From NCBI RefSeq assembly GCF_034676545.1, contig NZ_JAUCBZ010000015.1:961001-1025000 (forward strand): a DNA stretch of 64,000 bases, in the 5' to 3' direction. The notes under the pieces were generated by a model, which saw nothing but the letters and a program-made list of their open reading frames with translations, did not search any database and was not told the origin of the DNA. Positions 54,705 to 63,239 of the stretch are shown one piece after another (the first letter of the stretch is position 1; each line of letters begins with the position of its first letter). This stretch comes from Pararhodobacter sp. GTDB lineage: Bacteria > Pseudomonadota > Alphaproteobacteria > Rhodobacterales > Rhodobacteraceae. Position numbers and translations under genes: made by a program.

Positions 54705-55655
54705 TTACTGACCGAGGCCAGCTTCTTCGATGATGGCCGCTGACCGCACCGCATCTTCGGCGATCAGAGCCTGGAACGCGGCCGCATCCCGGAATGTCGG
54801 GATAAAGCCCGCCGCTGTCATCCGCTCGATATACGCAGGGTTCTCATAGATCTCGCGCATCAGATCGGACAGGAAGGTGACGATCTCGTCAGGGGTGCCA
54901 GCGGGCACGGCCCAGCCGCGGAAGGTGGCGAACAGCGGGATGTCAATGCCGACTTCCTGGAAGGTCGGAACGTCGGGGAAGTTCGGGTCGCGCTCTTCCT
55001 GGGCAATCGCCAGCAAGCGCACGCCGCCGGCCTGAGCCTGTGCCATCGCTTCGCCCATGGGCCAAAGCGCCGCGTCAGCGTGACCACCGACAACCGCCTG
55101 AACCTGCGCGCCAAAGCCGCTGGTCGGGATGTAGTTGAAGGTCACATCCGTCACGCGCTCGATGGCGAGGCCGGACATGTGGTGCGACGTGCCGATCCCG
55201 GCGACAACGATGTTGAGCGGCTCGGTAGCGGCCGCTTCCATGAATTCTTGCGCCGTTTGAAAGGGCGAACCAGCCGGCACCGCGATCACTTCGGGATCGA
55301 GGTTGTAAAGCGCGACAGGGCGGAAATCATCAATCGTATAGGTCGCGCCCTTCATCAACGGGTTGGTCACGACAGAACTGGTCATCGCCAGGATCGTGTA
55401 TCCATCGGGTGCCGCCAGCGAAACCGAGGTCTGACCGACGATACCGCCGCCGCCGCCGCGGTTGACCACAACCATGTCGCCACCCTCAAGAATGGCGTTT
55501 GCCGCTTCCGCAAGGATCCGCGAGGTGGTGTCGACAGATCCACCGGGCTCGAACGGAACGACCAGATCGATATCGCGCACGGGATACCCGTCCGCAAAAG
55601 CAGGCATCACCAGCCCGCTCAGTCCAAGTGCTGCAATAAGTGCCAGGTTCTTCAT
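54705..55655 (-). CDS. tctC: Tripartite tricarboxylate transporter, solute-binding protein TctC
   Basis: 316 residues. The signal peptide ends PAFA, then YPVRDIDLVVPFEPGGSVDTTSR matches the Bug/TctC family. Mature protein binds a carboxylated solute, typically through carboxylate and alpha-carbon contacts. First gene of the leftward operon; the divergent LysR gene lies 114 bases away. Confidence 0.93.
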   Translation of the reverse strand: MKNLALIAALGLSGLVMPAFADGYPVRDIDLVVPFEPGGSVDTTSRILAEAANAILEGGDMVVVNRGGGGGIVGQTSVSLAAPDGYTILAMTSSVVTNPLMKGATYTIDDFRPVALYNLDPEVIAVPAGSPFQTAQEFMEAAATEPLNIVVAGIGTSHHMSGLAIERVTDVTFNYIPTSGFGAQVQAVVGGHADAALWPMGEAMAQAQAGGVRLLAIAQEERDPNFPDVPTFQEVGIDIPLFATFRGWAVPAGTPDEIVTFLSDLMREIYENPAYIERMTAAGFIPTFRDAAAFQALIAEDAVRSAAIIEEAGLGQ

Positions 55656-55769
55656 GTTCTACTCCCATATGCAAAAACCGATTGGCCGAACTTAAAGCTT
55701 GCCAACTCATTTGTAACTTCGATAATTTCTCAGAATACATAAGAGATGCTGATGTGAACGGAGGTGCCC

Positions 55770-56654
55770 TTGAAGCCGAATTCTCAACTCTCGCTCTCGC
55801 TGTCGCTCTTGAACACCTTGATTGCGATTGACGAGGAAGGAAGCTTTGGTGCTGCGGCGCAGAAGATCGGCCGCACGCAGCCCGCGGTAACGCAACAGAT
55901 GAAAAATCTTGAGCAAATCCTTGGCCTTCCGCTTTTTGTAACCAAGGGGCGGCGGCGCGAATTGACCGAAGCGGGCAAGACATTGCTGCACCACAGCCAT
56001 GAGATCGTCTCGCTCTGCCATCAGGCCGTGTCGGCCTCGGGGCGCAGCCACAACACCGGCGTGATCAGGCTTGGCGCACCGATGGAGATCGCGCATGATC
56101 TGTTGCCGGACATCCTCAAGTCGTTTTCCCAAAGGTGGCCACGGGTGCGAATCGCTCTGGCCGTCGAACGCAGCGGCGTTCTGATGAAGATGCTTGACGA
56201 CGGATTGCTGGACCTGACGCTCAGCACATGGCGTTCGGGCAGCCGCGATGGCGAGCGGGCGAAACTGATGAGCGTGCATTGGATTGCGGCGAAAACCTGG
56301 GAATACGACCCGAACGAGCCGTTGCCGCTGGTGCTGACCGATGCGCCCAGCATGTTTCGGCGCATCGCCCTGACCGCGCTGGATCTGAATGGCTGGACCT
56401 ATTACGAGAAATTCACCTCACGGACTCCGTCCGGGGTTCGCTTCGGCATCGAGGCCGGTTTGGGTATAACCGCGCGAACCATAAGCGCGTTCCGATCAGA
56501 CATTGCCATTCTGGACTCGCATTTCGGGCTGCCATCCTTGCCGCAGGTCTCGTACTACCTGCATCGCGCGTTCAACAAGACCAGCCCGGAATTGGATGAT
56601 CTCTATGAGACAATCATCGCCAAAGGCTCGTGTGCCGTCGGGTCAGAAACCTAG
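55770..56654 (+). CDS. LysR-family regulator of the divergent tct operon
   Basis: 294 residues. TTG 55770 is favoured because GGAGG ends 5 bases before it; a GTG at 55764 overlaps that site. The helix-turn-helix is near 22-41 (FGAAAQKIGRTQPAVTQQM), followed by an effector domain. Divergent orientation from tctC implies it responds to the transported compound and activates the operon. Its stop lies 32 bases from the converging kdgK stop. Confidence 0.88.
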   Translation: MKPNSQLSLSLSLLNTLIAIDEEGSFGAAAQKIGRTQPAVTQQMKNLEQILGLPLFVTKGRRRELTEAGKTLLHHSHEIVSLCHQAVSASGRSHNTGVIRLGAPMEIAHDLLPDILKSFSQRWPRVRIALAVERSGVLMKMLDDGLLDLTLSTWRSGSRDGERAKLMSVHWIAAKTWEYDPNEPLPLVLTDAPSMFRRIALTALDLNGWTYYEKFTSRTPSGVRFGIEAGLGITARTISAFRSDIAILDSHFGLPSLPQVSYYLHRAFNKTSPELDDLYETIIAKGSCAVGSET

Positions 56655-56686
56655 CCCGGCTTGGCGCGCCTTTGTGCAAGACGCCA

Positions 56687-57631
56687 CTATAACGTGTTTC
56701 CCGTCTCCGGGGCGCATGCCGCGACCAGTTCGTGCATCGGCGCCAATGCGCCTCGTTGTCCAACCACGACACGGGCTGCGGCCTGTCCGGCGTGGATGGC
56801 ATCCACAAGGCCGCACCCGCCAAGGCGAGCCGCGAGAAAGGCGCCGTTGAAGCTGTCACCGGCGCCGGTGGTGTCAACCGCGCGCACGGGCGCTGCAACG
56901 GTGCAACTGCCCTGCGAGTCCGCGTTGGCGTAAAGCGTGGGGTTCGTGCCGTTTTTCACCACGACCTCGGGGATACCCAGAGCGCGATATCGGGCCAAGG
57001 TCGCGGCGGGATCCGCGTCGCCAAAGGCCATTGCCTCGTCGTCGAAGGTGGGCAGGACGATGTCGGAGACGGCCGCCGCCCTGTTGATCGCGTGGCGCAT
57101 TGCGGCGGCATCGGACCACAAGCGCGGCCGGATATTCGGATCGAACGCCACCGTGAACGGGCGCGATCCGCGGGTGCCAAGAGCGTCCAGAAGGGTCGCG
57201 CGGTCGGCATCGGGCAGGATGGCCAGCGTGATCCCGCTAAGATAAACGAGCGACGCATCGCCGATCCCGTGCAACAGCCCGCCCCGGTCCGACGCCAGCC
57301 CCCGCGCCGCGGATTGCCCGCGCCAATAGGTGAACGACCGTTCCCCCTGATCGTCGGTTTCAATGGTGTAAAGCCCGATGGTCTTGTCACCGTCAATCTG
57401 GATCAGATCGGTGCCAAGACCGGCTTGTTTCAAGAAGTCCACAAACGCCCCTGAAAACGGGTCGCCGCCGATCCGGGTCAGGTAGGCCACCGGCACGTCC
57501 TGCGCCGCGCTCAATGCGCGCAGGGCCCAGGCGACATTCAGGGTGTCCCCGGCAAATCCTTGACGCCATGTCCCGTCTGGAAACCGAGAGAATTCGGCCA
57601 TAGCCTCGCCGATCGCAACAAAAGAGCGCAT
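56687..57631 (-). CDS. kdgK: 2-keto-3-deoxygluconate kinase (PfkB family)
   Basis: 314 residues. The PfkB N-terminal block SIGEAMAEFSR-like start and the C-terminal catalytic DTTGAGDSFNGAFLA (catalytic Asp) are intact. It phosphorylates KDG to KDPG for the Entner-Doudoroff route. It is the last gene of the leftward dctP-gusA-gntR-kdgK unit, starting 2 bases after the GntR gene stop. Confidence 0.9.
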   Translation of the reverse strand: MRSFVAIGEAMAEFSRFPDGTWRQGFAGDTLNVAWALRALSAAQDVPVAYLTRIGGDPFSGAFVDFLKQAGLGTDLIQIDGDKTIGLYTIETDDQGERSFTYWRGQSAARGLASDRGGLLHGIGDASLVYLSGITLAILPDADRATLLDALGTRGSRPFTVAFDPNIRPRLWSDAAAMRHAINRAAAVSDIVLPTFDDEAMAFGDADPAATLARYRALGIPEVVVKNGTNPTLYANADSQGSCTVAAPVRAVDTTGAGDSFNGAFLAARLGGCGLVDAIHAGQAAARVVVGQRGALAPMHELVAACAPETGNTL

Positions 57632-57633
57632 GG

Positions 57634-58362
57634 TTACTGTATCCGAGCGGTCACGCCGCGTTTGTAAGGGGGCGAAATCACGTCCTCAAGATCGGTCAGG
57701 ATCATCAACGTGCGCGAAACATTGCCAAGATGACGCCACATGGCCGCGCGCGCGCTATCGGGGTCGCGGGCTTCGATCGCGGCAAGGATTTCATAGTGGT
57801 CTGCCGACCACGCCCGCCGGTAGCCATCATCAAAGATTCGGGTGTGCAGGCGACTCCAGAGTTGCGAATTCTGGCGCAGCGACCAGAGCTGCTCCATCGC
57901 GGCGACAAGCGCCTGATTTTGTGTCGCTTCCGCAAGGATATGGTGAAACCGCGCGTCGCCTTCGTAAGACCCGCGCCGCTCGGCGATGTCTCGCTCTTCC
58001 TGCTCCAGCGCCGCCCGCATCTGCTGGATCTGGTCATCGGTGACGCTCAGGGCAGCGGCGGCGGCAATGGAGCTTTCCAGAACCTGCCGCGCGCGCAGCA
58101 ACTCGAACGGGCTCAGATCGTCCGGCAGCACCACGCGCGGCGACGGCGCGGCGTCGCACACATAGATCCCCGAAGCATGGCGCACTTCCAGCAAGCCTTC
58201 GACCTCCAGCACGATGATGGCCTCGCGCACGGTGGCGCGCGGCACGCCGAGTTCGTCGGCAAGGGCCCGTTCTGCGGGCAATCGCTCGCCATAGGCCCAA
58301 CGCTTGTCGATCAGCATGTCGCGCAGCGTGTCTGCGACGGAAAGATACTTCCGGTTACTCAT
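57634..58362 (-). CDS. GntR/FadR-type regulator, UxuR-like
   Basis: 242 residues. The winged helix is about 8-70 (GERLPAERALADELGVPRATVREAI), followed by an FCD effector domain with metal-binding His residues. It lies between gusA and kdgK, overlapping gusA as ATGA, so it is the natural repressor of the module and the likely binder of the operators at 61251-61370. Confidence 0.9.
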   Translation of the reverse strand: MSNRKYLSVADTLRDMLIDKRWAYGERLPAERALADELGVPRATVREAIIVLEVEGLLEVRHASGIYVCDAAPSPRVVLPDDLSPFELLRARQVLESSIAAAAALSVTDDQIQQMRAALEQEERDIAERRGSYEGDARFHHILAEATQNQALVAAMEQLWSLRQNSQLWSRLHTRIFDDGYRRAWSADHYEILAAIEARDPDSARAAMWRHLGNVSRTLMILTDLEDVISPPYKRGVTARIQ

Positions 58363-60164
58363 GGGTTTCCTGTGTTCATCAACTCCGCGTAGAAATCTTG
58401 CATGATGCCAAACGCGACTTTCTTGGTCGCCTTATCTTGCGCGATAAGCCCCTTGCGGTTCCAGCCCTTTTGCCAGGTATTTTGCCGGCGTTCGGCCCGG
58501 AAATCATAAAGCACCCAAGGCGAGATGCCTTTGATGTAGTCCAGTTTGCGCAGGATCTCGATCTGCTTGCGATACACATCGCCCATGAACGCTTCGGAAA
58601 AACGCCCGGTTTCGGGGCCGCCCATCGACGGGATCACCGCATCGGCGCCCATCTCGGTGATGATCACCGGGCGATCCGGGTGCGAGTTCTTGCCAATCGC
58701 GACCAGATCTTCGTAGTTGGGAAAATACCACCCGAAGTACTCGTTGATCCCGATCACGTCGATCACCGAGGCCATGCGATCCGCGATTTTCAGCTGATGA
58801 AGGTCCACCAGACAGGCCGCCGAGATCAGGCGCGTCGGGTCCATCGCCCGGGCCGAGGCCGCGAGGCTGGACATGAAGTCAAAGCGCGGGTCGCTGTCGG
58901 GGTTTTCGTTGCCGACCGACCAGATCACCACCGACGCGCGGTTGCGATCCCGACGCACCACCTCGTGCAACTGGTTGGTCGCATCGGCCAGCGTGGCGGG
59001 GTTGGTGAAATCAATTGCCCAGTAGACGGGCAGTTCCTCCCACAACATCAGGCCCTGCTCGTCAGCCATGCGCGCGGCATCTTCGTGATGCGGATAATGG
59101 GCCAGCCGCAGGAAATTGCAGTTCATTTCCTTGGCATGGGCAAAGCGGCGCGCAAGGTCGGCCTTGCTGGAGACTTTGCCGACATGCTCGTCGTCCTCGT
59201 GCACCGCGACGCCGCGCATGAAAATTGGTTGACCGTTGAGCAGGATATCGGTGCCTTCACGGCGGATTTCGCGGAAACCGACGCGGTCGGAAACGCGGTC
59301 GTCGCCATAGCTCAGGGCAACGTCATACAGCTTGGGGCTATCGGGCGACCACAGCGCAGGGCTGGCGTCGATCTCGAGGGCGCCGCGCCCCTTGGACAGG
59401 GGGATGGTGCTGGCAATGCCAAGCTCCGGCACGGTGAACTGCGCCTCGTGCAAGGCACCGTCGCATTCGACCTCGACGCGGATTCTGCCAAAGTCACTGC
59501 CGGGCACCAGATGCACAAACATATCACGCACGATATCTTGCGGCGTCGCGAAAATCTCCACCTCGCGATAGAGGCCGCCATAGTTGAACCAATCGGTGTG
59601 CCGCATCGGCACGCGGTCCAGTGTGCGCAAGTTGTCCACGCACAGGAACAGATAGTTCTCTCCGTCGCGCAGGTGCTCGGTCAGTTCCACGAAAAAGGGG
59701 GTCGAGGCTCCTTGGTGGCGGCCCAGATATGTGCCGTTCACGAACACCTTGCATTCATAGGCGGCCGCGCCGATGCGCAGAAAGTGCCGCGCGCCGGTGG
59801 AAAGATCCGCGCGGTTGATGGTGCGGACATACCACGCGGCCCCTTCGAACAGGTAGTGGCGTTCATCGACGGTTTGCCAGGTGGACGGAACCGGTGTGGT
59901 CTCGGAATTGAACGGGTCCCAGTCGTAGGGAAACACGCGGTCTTTTGGGTCAATGGGTTGCATTTCGAACCAGCGCGACCGCAGGCCGTTGAAGTGAAGA
60001 TCGGTCGTGAAGGCCCAATCTCCGTTGAGGGAATGCGCGGGGCGACCGCCCGTGAACAACCAGCCGTCATGGCCAATGATCTTGGACCGGAACGGGGCGT
60101 CATAATCCTCGTTGTGAAGGATCTCGTGGCCGTCCCCGATGGGGTCATGTTCTTTGGCGGTCAT
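58359..60164 (-). CDS. uidA: Beta-glucuronidase, glycoside hydrolase family 2
   Basis: 601 residues from ATG 60164, with AGGAG 8 bases upstream. The GH2 sandwich, Ig-like and TIM-barrel domains run in order. Acid/base Glu is in SVGNENPD near 410, nucleophile Glu in IITEMGAD near 500, and WFNYGGLYREV lies in the sandwich. A C-terminal NRKG matches the Asn-x-Lys motif that recognises the glucuronate carboxylate. No signal peptide, so it cleaves imported glucuronides in the cytoplasm. Confidence 0.92.
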   Translation of the reverse strand: MTAKEHDPIGDGHEILHNEDYDAPFRSKIIGHDGWLFTGGRPAHSLNGDWAFTTDLHFNGLRSRWFEMQPIDPKDRVFPYDWDPFNSETTPVPSTWQTVDERHYLFEGAAWYVRTINRADLSTGARHFLRIGAAAYECKVFVNGTYLGRHQGASTPFFVELTEHLRDGENYLFLCVDNLRTLDRVPMRHTDWFNYGGLYREVEIFATPQDIVRDMFVHLVPGSDFGRIRVEVECDGALHEAQFTVPELGIASTIPLSKGRGALEIDASPALWSPDSPKLYDVALSYGDDRVSDRVGFREIRREGTDILLNGQPIFMRGVAVHEDDEHVGKVSSKADLARRFAHAKEMNCNFLRLAHYPHHEDAARMADEQGLMLWEELPVYWAIDFTNPATLADATNQLHEVVRRDRNRASVVIWSVGNENPDSDPRFDFMSSLAASARAMDPTRLISAACLVDLHQLKIADRMASVIDVIGINEYFGWYFPNYEDLVAIGKNSHPDRPVIITEMGADAVIPSMGGPETGRFSEAFMGDVYRKQIEILRKLDYIKGISPWVLYDFRAERRQNTWQKGWNRKGLIAQDKATKKVAFGIMQDFYAELMNTGNP

Positions 60165-60191
60165 CGCGCGCACTCCTGTTTTCAGTACAGA

Positions 60192-61169
60192 TTAATCGGC
60201 AAGAGCCTGAATCTGGCGGATCAGCTCGGCGGCCTGACCGCCTTGAGCAATGGCCTCGTCGATCATCGGGGCCACAGCGGCCTGGAACGGGGCCTTGTCG
60301 ACATCAACGATCGTGCCGCCCATGTCTTCGGTGAAAATCCGCGACTGCACGTCTTCGTCCTCGACCTGCATCACGAAGGACAGCGCCAGCGTCTCGCTTG
60401 CGGCGGTGCGCAAAGCGGCCCGGTTTTCTTCGCTCAGGCCTTCCCAGGTATCGGCGGAAATCGCGTAAACTGCGGGAATGCACGAATGTTCGTTGCGCAT
60501 GTAGTATCGCGCCACTTCGCCGTGGCGAATGGCGGTCAGGGCGACGACGTTGTTTTCGGCACCGTCAACGACACCCTGCTGCAGGGCCGAGTAAAGCTCG
60601 GGGAAGGCGATCGGCGTCGGCTGTGCGCCCATCAACTCGATCATGCGAATTGCCGAGGGGCTTGGCTGCACGCGGATGCGCAGACCGGCGAGGTCCGCCA
60701 GCGACGCGGCAGGTTCGACGGTGTAGAACGAGCGGCAACCCTCGTAGATCAGGCCAAGGCCGACCATGCCGGGAGCACCCTCGGACGCCAATACGGCGTC
60801 GCCCACCTCGCCCTGCAAGACGCGCGACATGTGCTCGACCGAGCTGAAGATATAGGGGAGGTTGAAGATCGAATAGATCGGGTCGAAGGCTTCCATCTCG
60901 GCAGCGTTGGTTTTCGCAATGTCCAGTGCGCCTTGGGCGACCAGTTCCATCGTTTCGCGCTGGGCGCCAAGCTGGCCGCCGTGGAACACACGAATGCGCA
61001 GGTCGCCGTCGGTCAATTCGTTCACACGCTCGGCAAACGAGTTGAACAGGCGGCCGGTGACGGTTTCTTCCGGCAGGGTATGGCTCAGGCGCAGGGTTTC
61101 AGCAGCGGCGGGAATGGTCGCCAGCGCCACGGCAACGGCGGCTCCGGTGATTGAGCGCGAAAAATTCAT
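60192..61169 (-). CDS. TRAP transporter solute-binding protein DctP-type
   Basis: 325 residues. The signal peptide ends PAAA, then ETLRLSHTLPEET. The conserved Arg in GLRIRVQPSP and the VDGAENN block are typical of DctP proteins that bind organic or sugar acids. It faces away from the dctQM genes, an unusual split, and heads the leftward operon. Glucuronate or a glucuronide is the probable ligand given the neighbours. Confidence 0.92.
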   Translation of the reverse strand: MNFSRSITGAAVAVALATIPAAAETLRLSHTLPEETVTGRLFNSFAERVNELTDGDLRIRVFHGGQLGAQRETMELVAQGALDIAKTNAAEMEAFDPIYSIFNLPYIFSSVEHMSRVLQGEVGDAVLASEGAPGMVGLGLIYEGCRSFYTVEPAASLADLAGLRIRVQPSPSAIRMIELMGAQPTPIAFPELYSALQQGVVDGAENNVVALTAIRHGEVARYYMRNEHSCIPAVYAISADTWEGLSEENRAALRTAASETLALSFVMQVEDEDVQSRIFTEDMGGTIVDVDKAPFQAAVAPMIDEAIAQGGQAAELIRQIQALAD

Positions 61170-61250
61170 GGGGTCTCTCCTCCTTGATATACGACCGCGA
61201 TTCGACCGAGTCGGATGAAGCGGCTCACCGATTCAGTAAGGATCTGGCGC

Positions 61251-61370
61251 AAACTGGTCAACCAAAATTTAAGAATTGGCGCTAAAACCCGCCTAAAATC
61301 GGGGCTTTCGCAAAAATCTTTGGATTTCTGTCATTTTGATTGACCAAAACGGCCCAACCGGTTAACCAAA
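61251..61370. promoter_or_regulatory. Two GntR-type operators in the divergent TRAP promoter region
   Basis: AAACTGGTCAACCAAAATTT at 61251-61270 and CCGGTTAACCAA at 61359-61370 share the TGGT-ACCA core. They resemble the ExuR/UxuR operator pattern (AATTGGTATACCAATT-like, from memory). One lies near dctP and one near dctQ, so a single repressor, probably the operon's own GntR protein, can control both units. Confidence 0.6.
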
Positions 61371-61392
61371 TGCATCTGGGTGGAGGCTCATT

Positions 61393-61923
61393 ATGGAAAG
61401 AATCGCGAAACTGTCGGATGCCGTGCTGCGTGCGGCGCTTGTAATCTGTGTGAGTGTGCTGGTGATTTGTGTTACTTGGCAGGTGTCGTCGCGCTACCTG
61501 CTGAATGCGCCAAGTACTGTCACCGAAGAGATCGCCCGCTTCACCTTGATGTGGTTCGCCCTTCTGGCGGCGGCCTATGTTCTGGGCGGGCGTCGCCACC
61601 TCGCCATTGACCTGTTTGCGAGTCTCGAAGTCGGGCCGGTCAAGCGTGCGATTTCGGTGCTTCTGACCGTCCTGATTATCGTGTTCGCGTTGGCTTTTCT
61701 GGCTGGCGGCTGGTTTCTGGCCAGTGAAACGCTGGCATCAGGCCAGGTGACGCCGACGCTGCGATTGAAGATGGGCTATATTTATCTGGCGGTGCCGATC
61801 GCGTCGATCCTCATGCTGATCTATTGCGGCGACATCCTGCGGACCGCGCTGGGCCCCGACGCGCGCGGCCCCAACGACCCCCTTGTAACTGATCACACCG
61901 ACGACCTCGTTAAGGGTAATTGA
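61393..61923 (+). CDS. TRAP transporter small permease DctQ-type
   Basis: 176 residues with four membrane helices and the conserved VSSRYLLNAPSTVTEEIARF and RHLAID blocks of DctQ. The ATG at 61393 follows GGAGG. It pairs with the large permease that begins 3 bases after its stop. Confidence 0.92.
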   Translation: MERIAKLSDAVLRAALVICVSVLVICVTWQVSSRYLLNAPSTVTEEIARFTLMWFALLAAAYVLGGRRHLAIDLFASLEVGPVKRAISVLLTVLIIVFALAFLAGGWFLASETLASGQVTPTLRLKMGYIYLAVPIASILMLIYCGDILRTALGPDARGPNDPLVTDHTDDLVKGN

Positions 61924-61926
61924 GCC

Positions 61927-63234
61927 ATGGATATTCTACCCCTCGTCATCTTGTTCGCCAGCTTCTTTGTCCTGATGGCCATTGGTCTGCCGATCAGCTT
62001 CGCCATGGGTCTCGCGACGATTGCGACCCTGATCACCATGTTCTCGCTCGAGCAGGCGTTGTTCATTTTCGCGCAAAAGGTGGTTGTGGGCTATGACAGC
62101 TTCACCCTGCTGGCGCTGCCGTTCTTCATTCTGGCGGGCAACATCATGTCCACGGGCGGGATCGCCCGGCGCTTGATCAATCTGGCCAAAATGGCCGGTC
62201 GGCCGTTTCCCGGCTCTTTGGCGCACACGAATATCCTGGCCAACATGCTGTTCGGGTCGGTTTCTGGCTCGGCAGTGGCCTCGGCGGCGGCCGTCGGGGG
62301 CGTCATGGCACCAGAGATGCGGCGCGCGGGCTACGACATGCGATTCGGTGCGGCCGTTAACGTGGTTTCGTGCACCACGGGGCTTTTGATCCCGCCATCC
62401 GGCACCTTCATCATCTACTCGCTGATTTCGGGCGGAACCTCGGTCGCGGCGCTGTTTCTGGCGGGCTACATTCCGGGCATCCTTTTGGGCCTCACGCTGA
62501 TGGTCGTCGCCGGGTTCATCGCGTCGCGCGCCGGTTTGCGCGGCGAGGGGCTGCCGTCCCTGCGCGAGTTCGGCTTTGCCTTCGCCGATGCCCTTTTGCC
62601 CCTCGGGTTGGTGGTGATCATCATGGGCGGCATCATTTCCGGCATCGTCACGGCCACCGAGGCGGCTGGCATCGGCGTGATCTATGCCCTGTTTCTTGCG
62701 CTGGTCGTCTATCGTGAGATGAAGGTCGCCGACCTTGGCAAGGTCATTCTGGAGACGTCGATCACGACCGGTATCGTCATGCTTCTGGTCGGTATCAGTT
62801 CGGCGATGAGCTGGACCATGACCTTTGCTGATATGCCGTGGATGATCCAGCAAGCACTTGAAACCGTTTCCGAAAACCCGCTGATGGTGCTGCTGTTCAT
62901 CAACCTGTCGTTGCTGCTGATCGGGACCTTCATGGACCTGACGCCCGCTCTGTTGATCTTTACGCCGATCTTCTTGCCGGTTGCGCAGGAAATGGGGATG
63001 GACCCGGTGCATTTCGGGGTGATGATGACCATGAACCTGTGCATCGGCATCTGCACGCCGCCGGTTGGCACCGCGCTGTTCGTGGGGGCCTCGATCGCCG
63101 GGGTGCCGGTCTGGAGCATTCTGCGGCCGATTCTCCCGTTTTACGGTGCCTTTGTGGTGGTTCTGGCCGTCGTGACGCTGATTCCCGAGCTGTCTCTCTA
63201 CCTGCCGCGCACCATCCTTGGTTACGGAGGATAA
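61927..63234 (+). CDS. TRAP transporter large permease DctM-type
   Basis: 435 residues with about 12 membrane helices. Landmarks are LPFFILAGNIMSTGGIARRLI, GSVSGSAVASAAAVG and IPPSGTFIIYSL. It forms the Na+-coupled import channel with DctQ and receives solute from the divergent DctP. Confidence 0.94.
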   Translation: MDILPLVILFASFFVLMAIGLPISFAMGLATIATLITMFSLEQALFIFAQKVVVGYDSFTLLALPFFILAGNIMSTGGIARRLINLAKMAGRPFPGSLAHTNILANMLFGSVSGSAVASAAAVGGVMAPEMRRAGYDMRFGAAVNVVSCTTGLLIPPSGTFIIYSLISGGTSVAALFLAGYIPGILLGLTLMVVAGFIASRAGLRGEGLPSLREFGFAFADALLPLGLVVIIMGGIISGIVTATEAAGIGVIYALFLALVVYREMKVADLGKVILETSITTGIVMLLVGISSAMSWTMTFADMPWMIQQALETVSENPLMVLLFINLSLLLIGTFMDLTPALLIFTPIFLPVAQEMGMDPVHFGVMMTMNLCIGICTPPVGTALFVGASIAGVPVWSILRPILPFYGAFVVVLAVVTLIPELSLYLPRTILGYGG

Positions 63235-63239
63235 GAACC

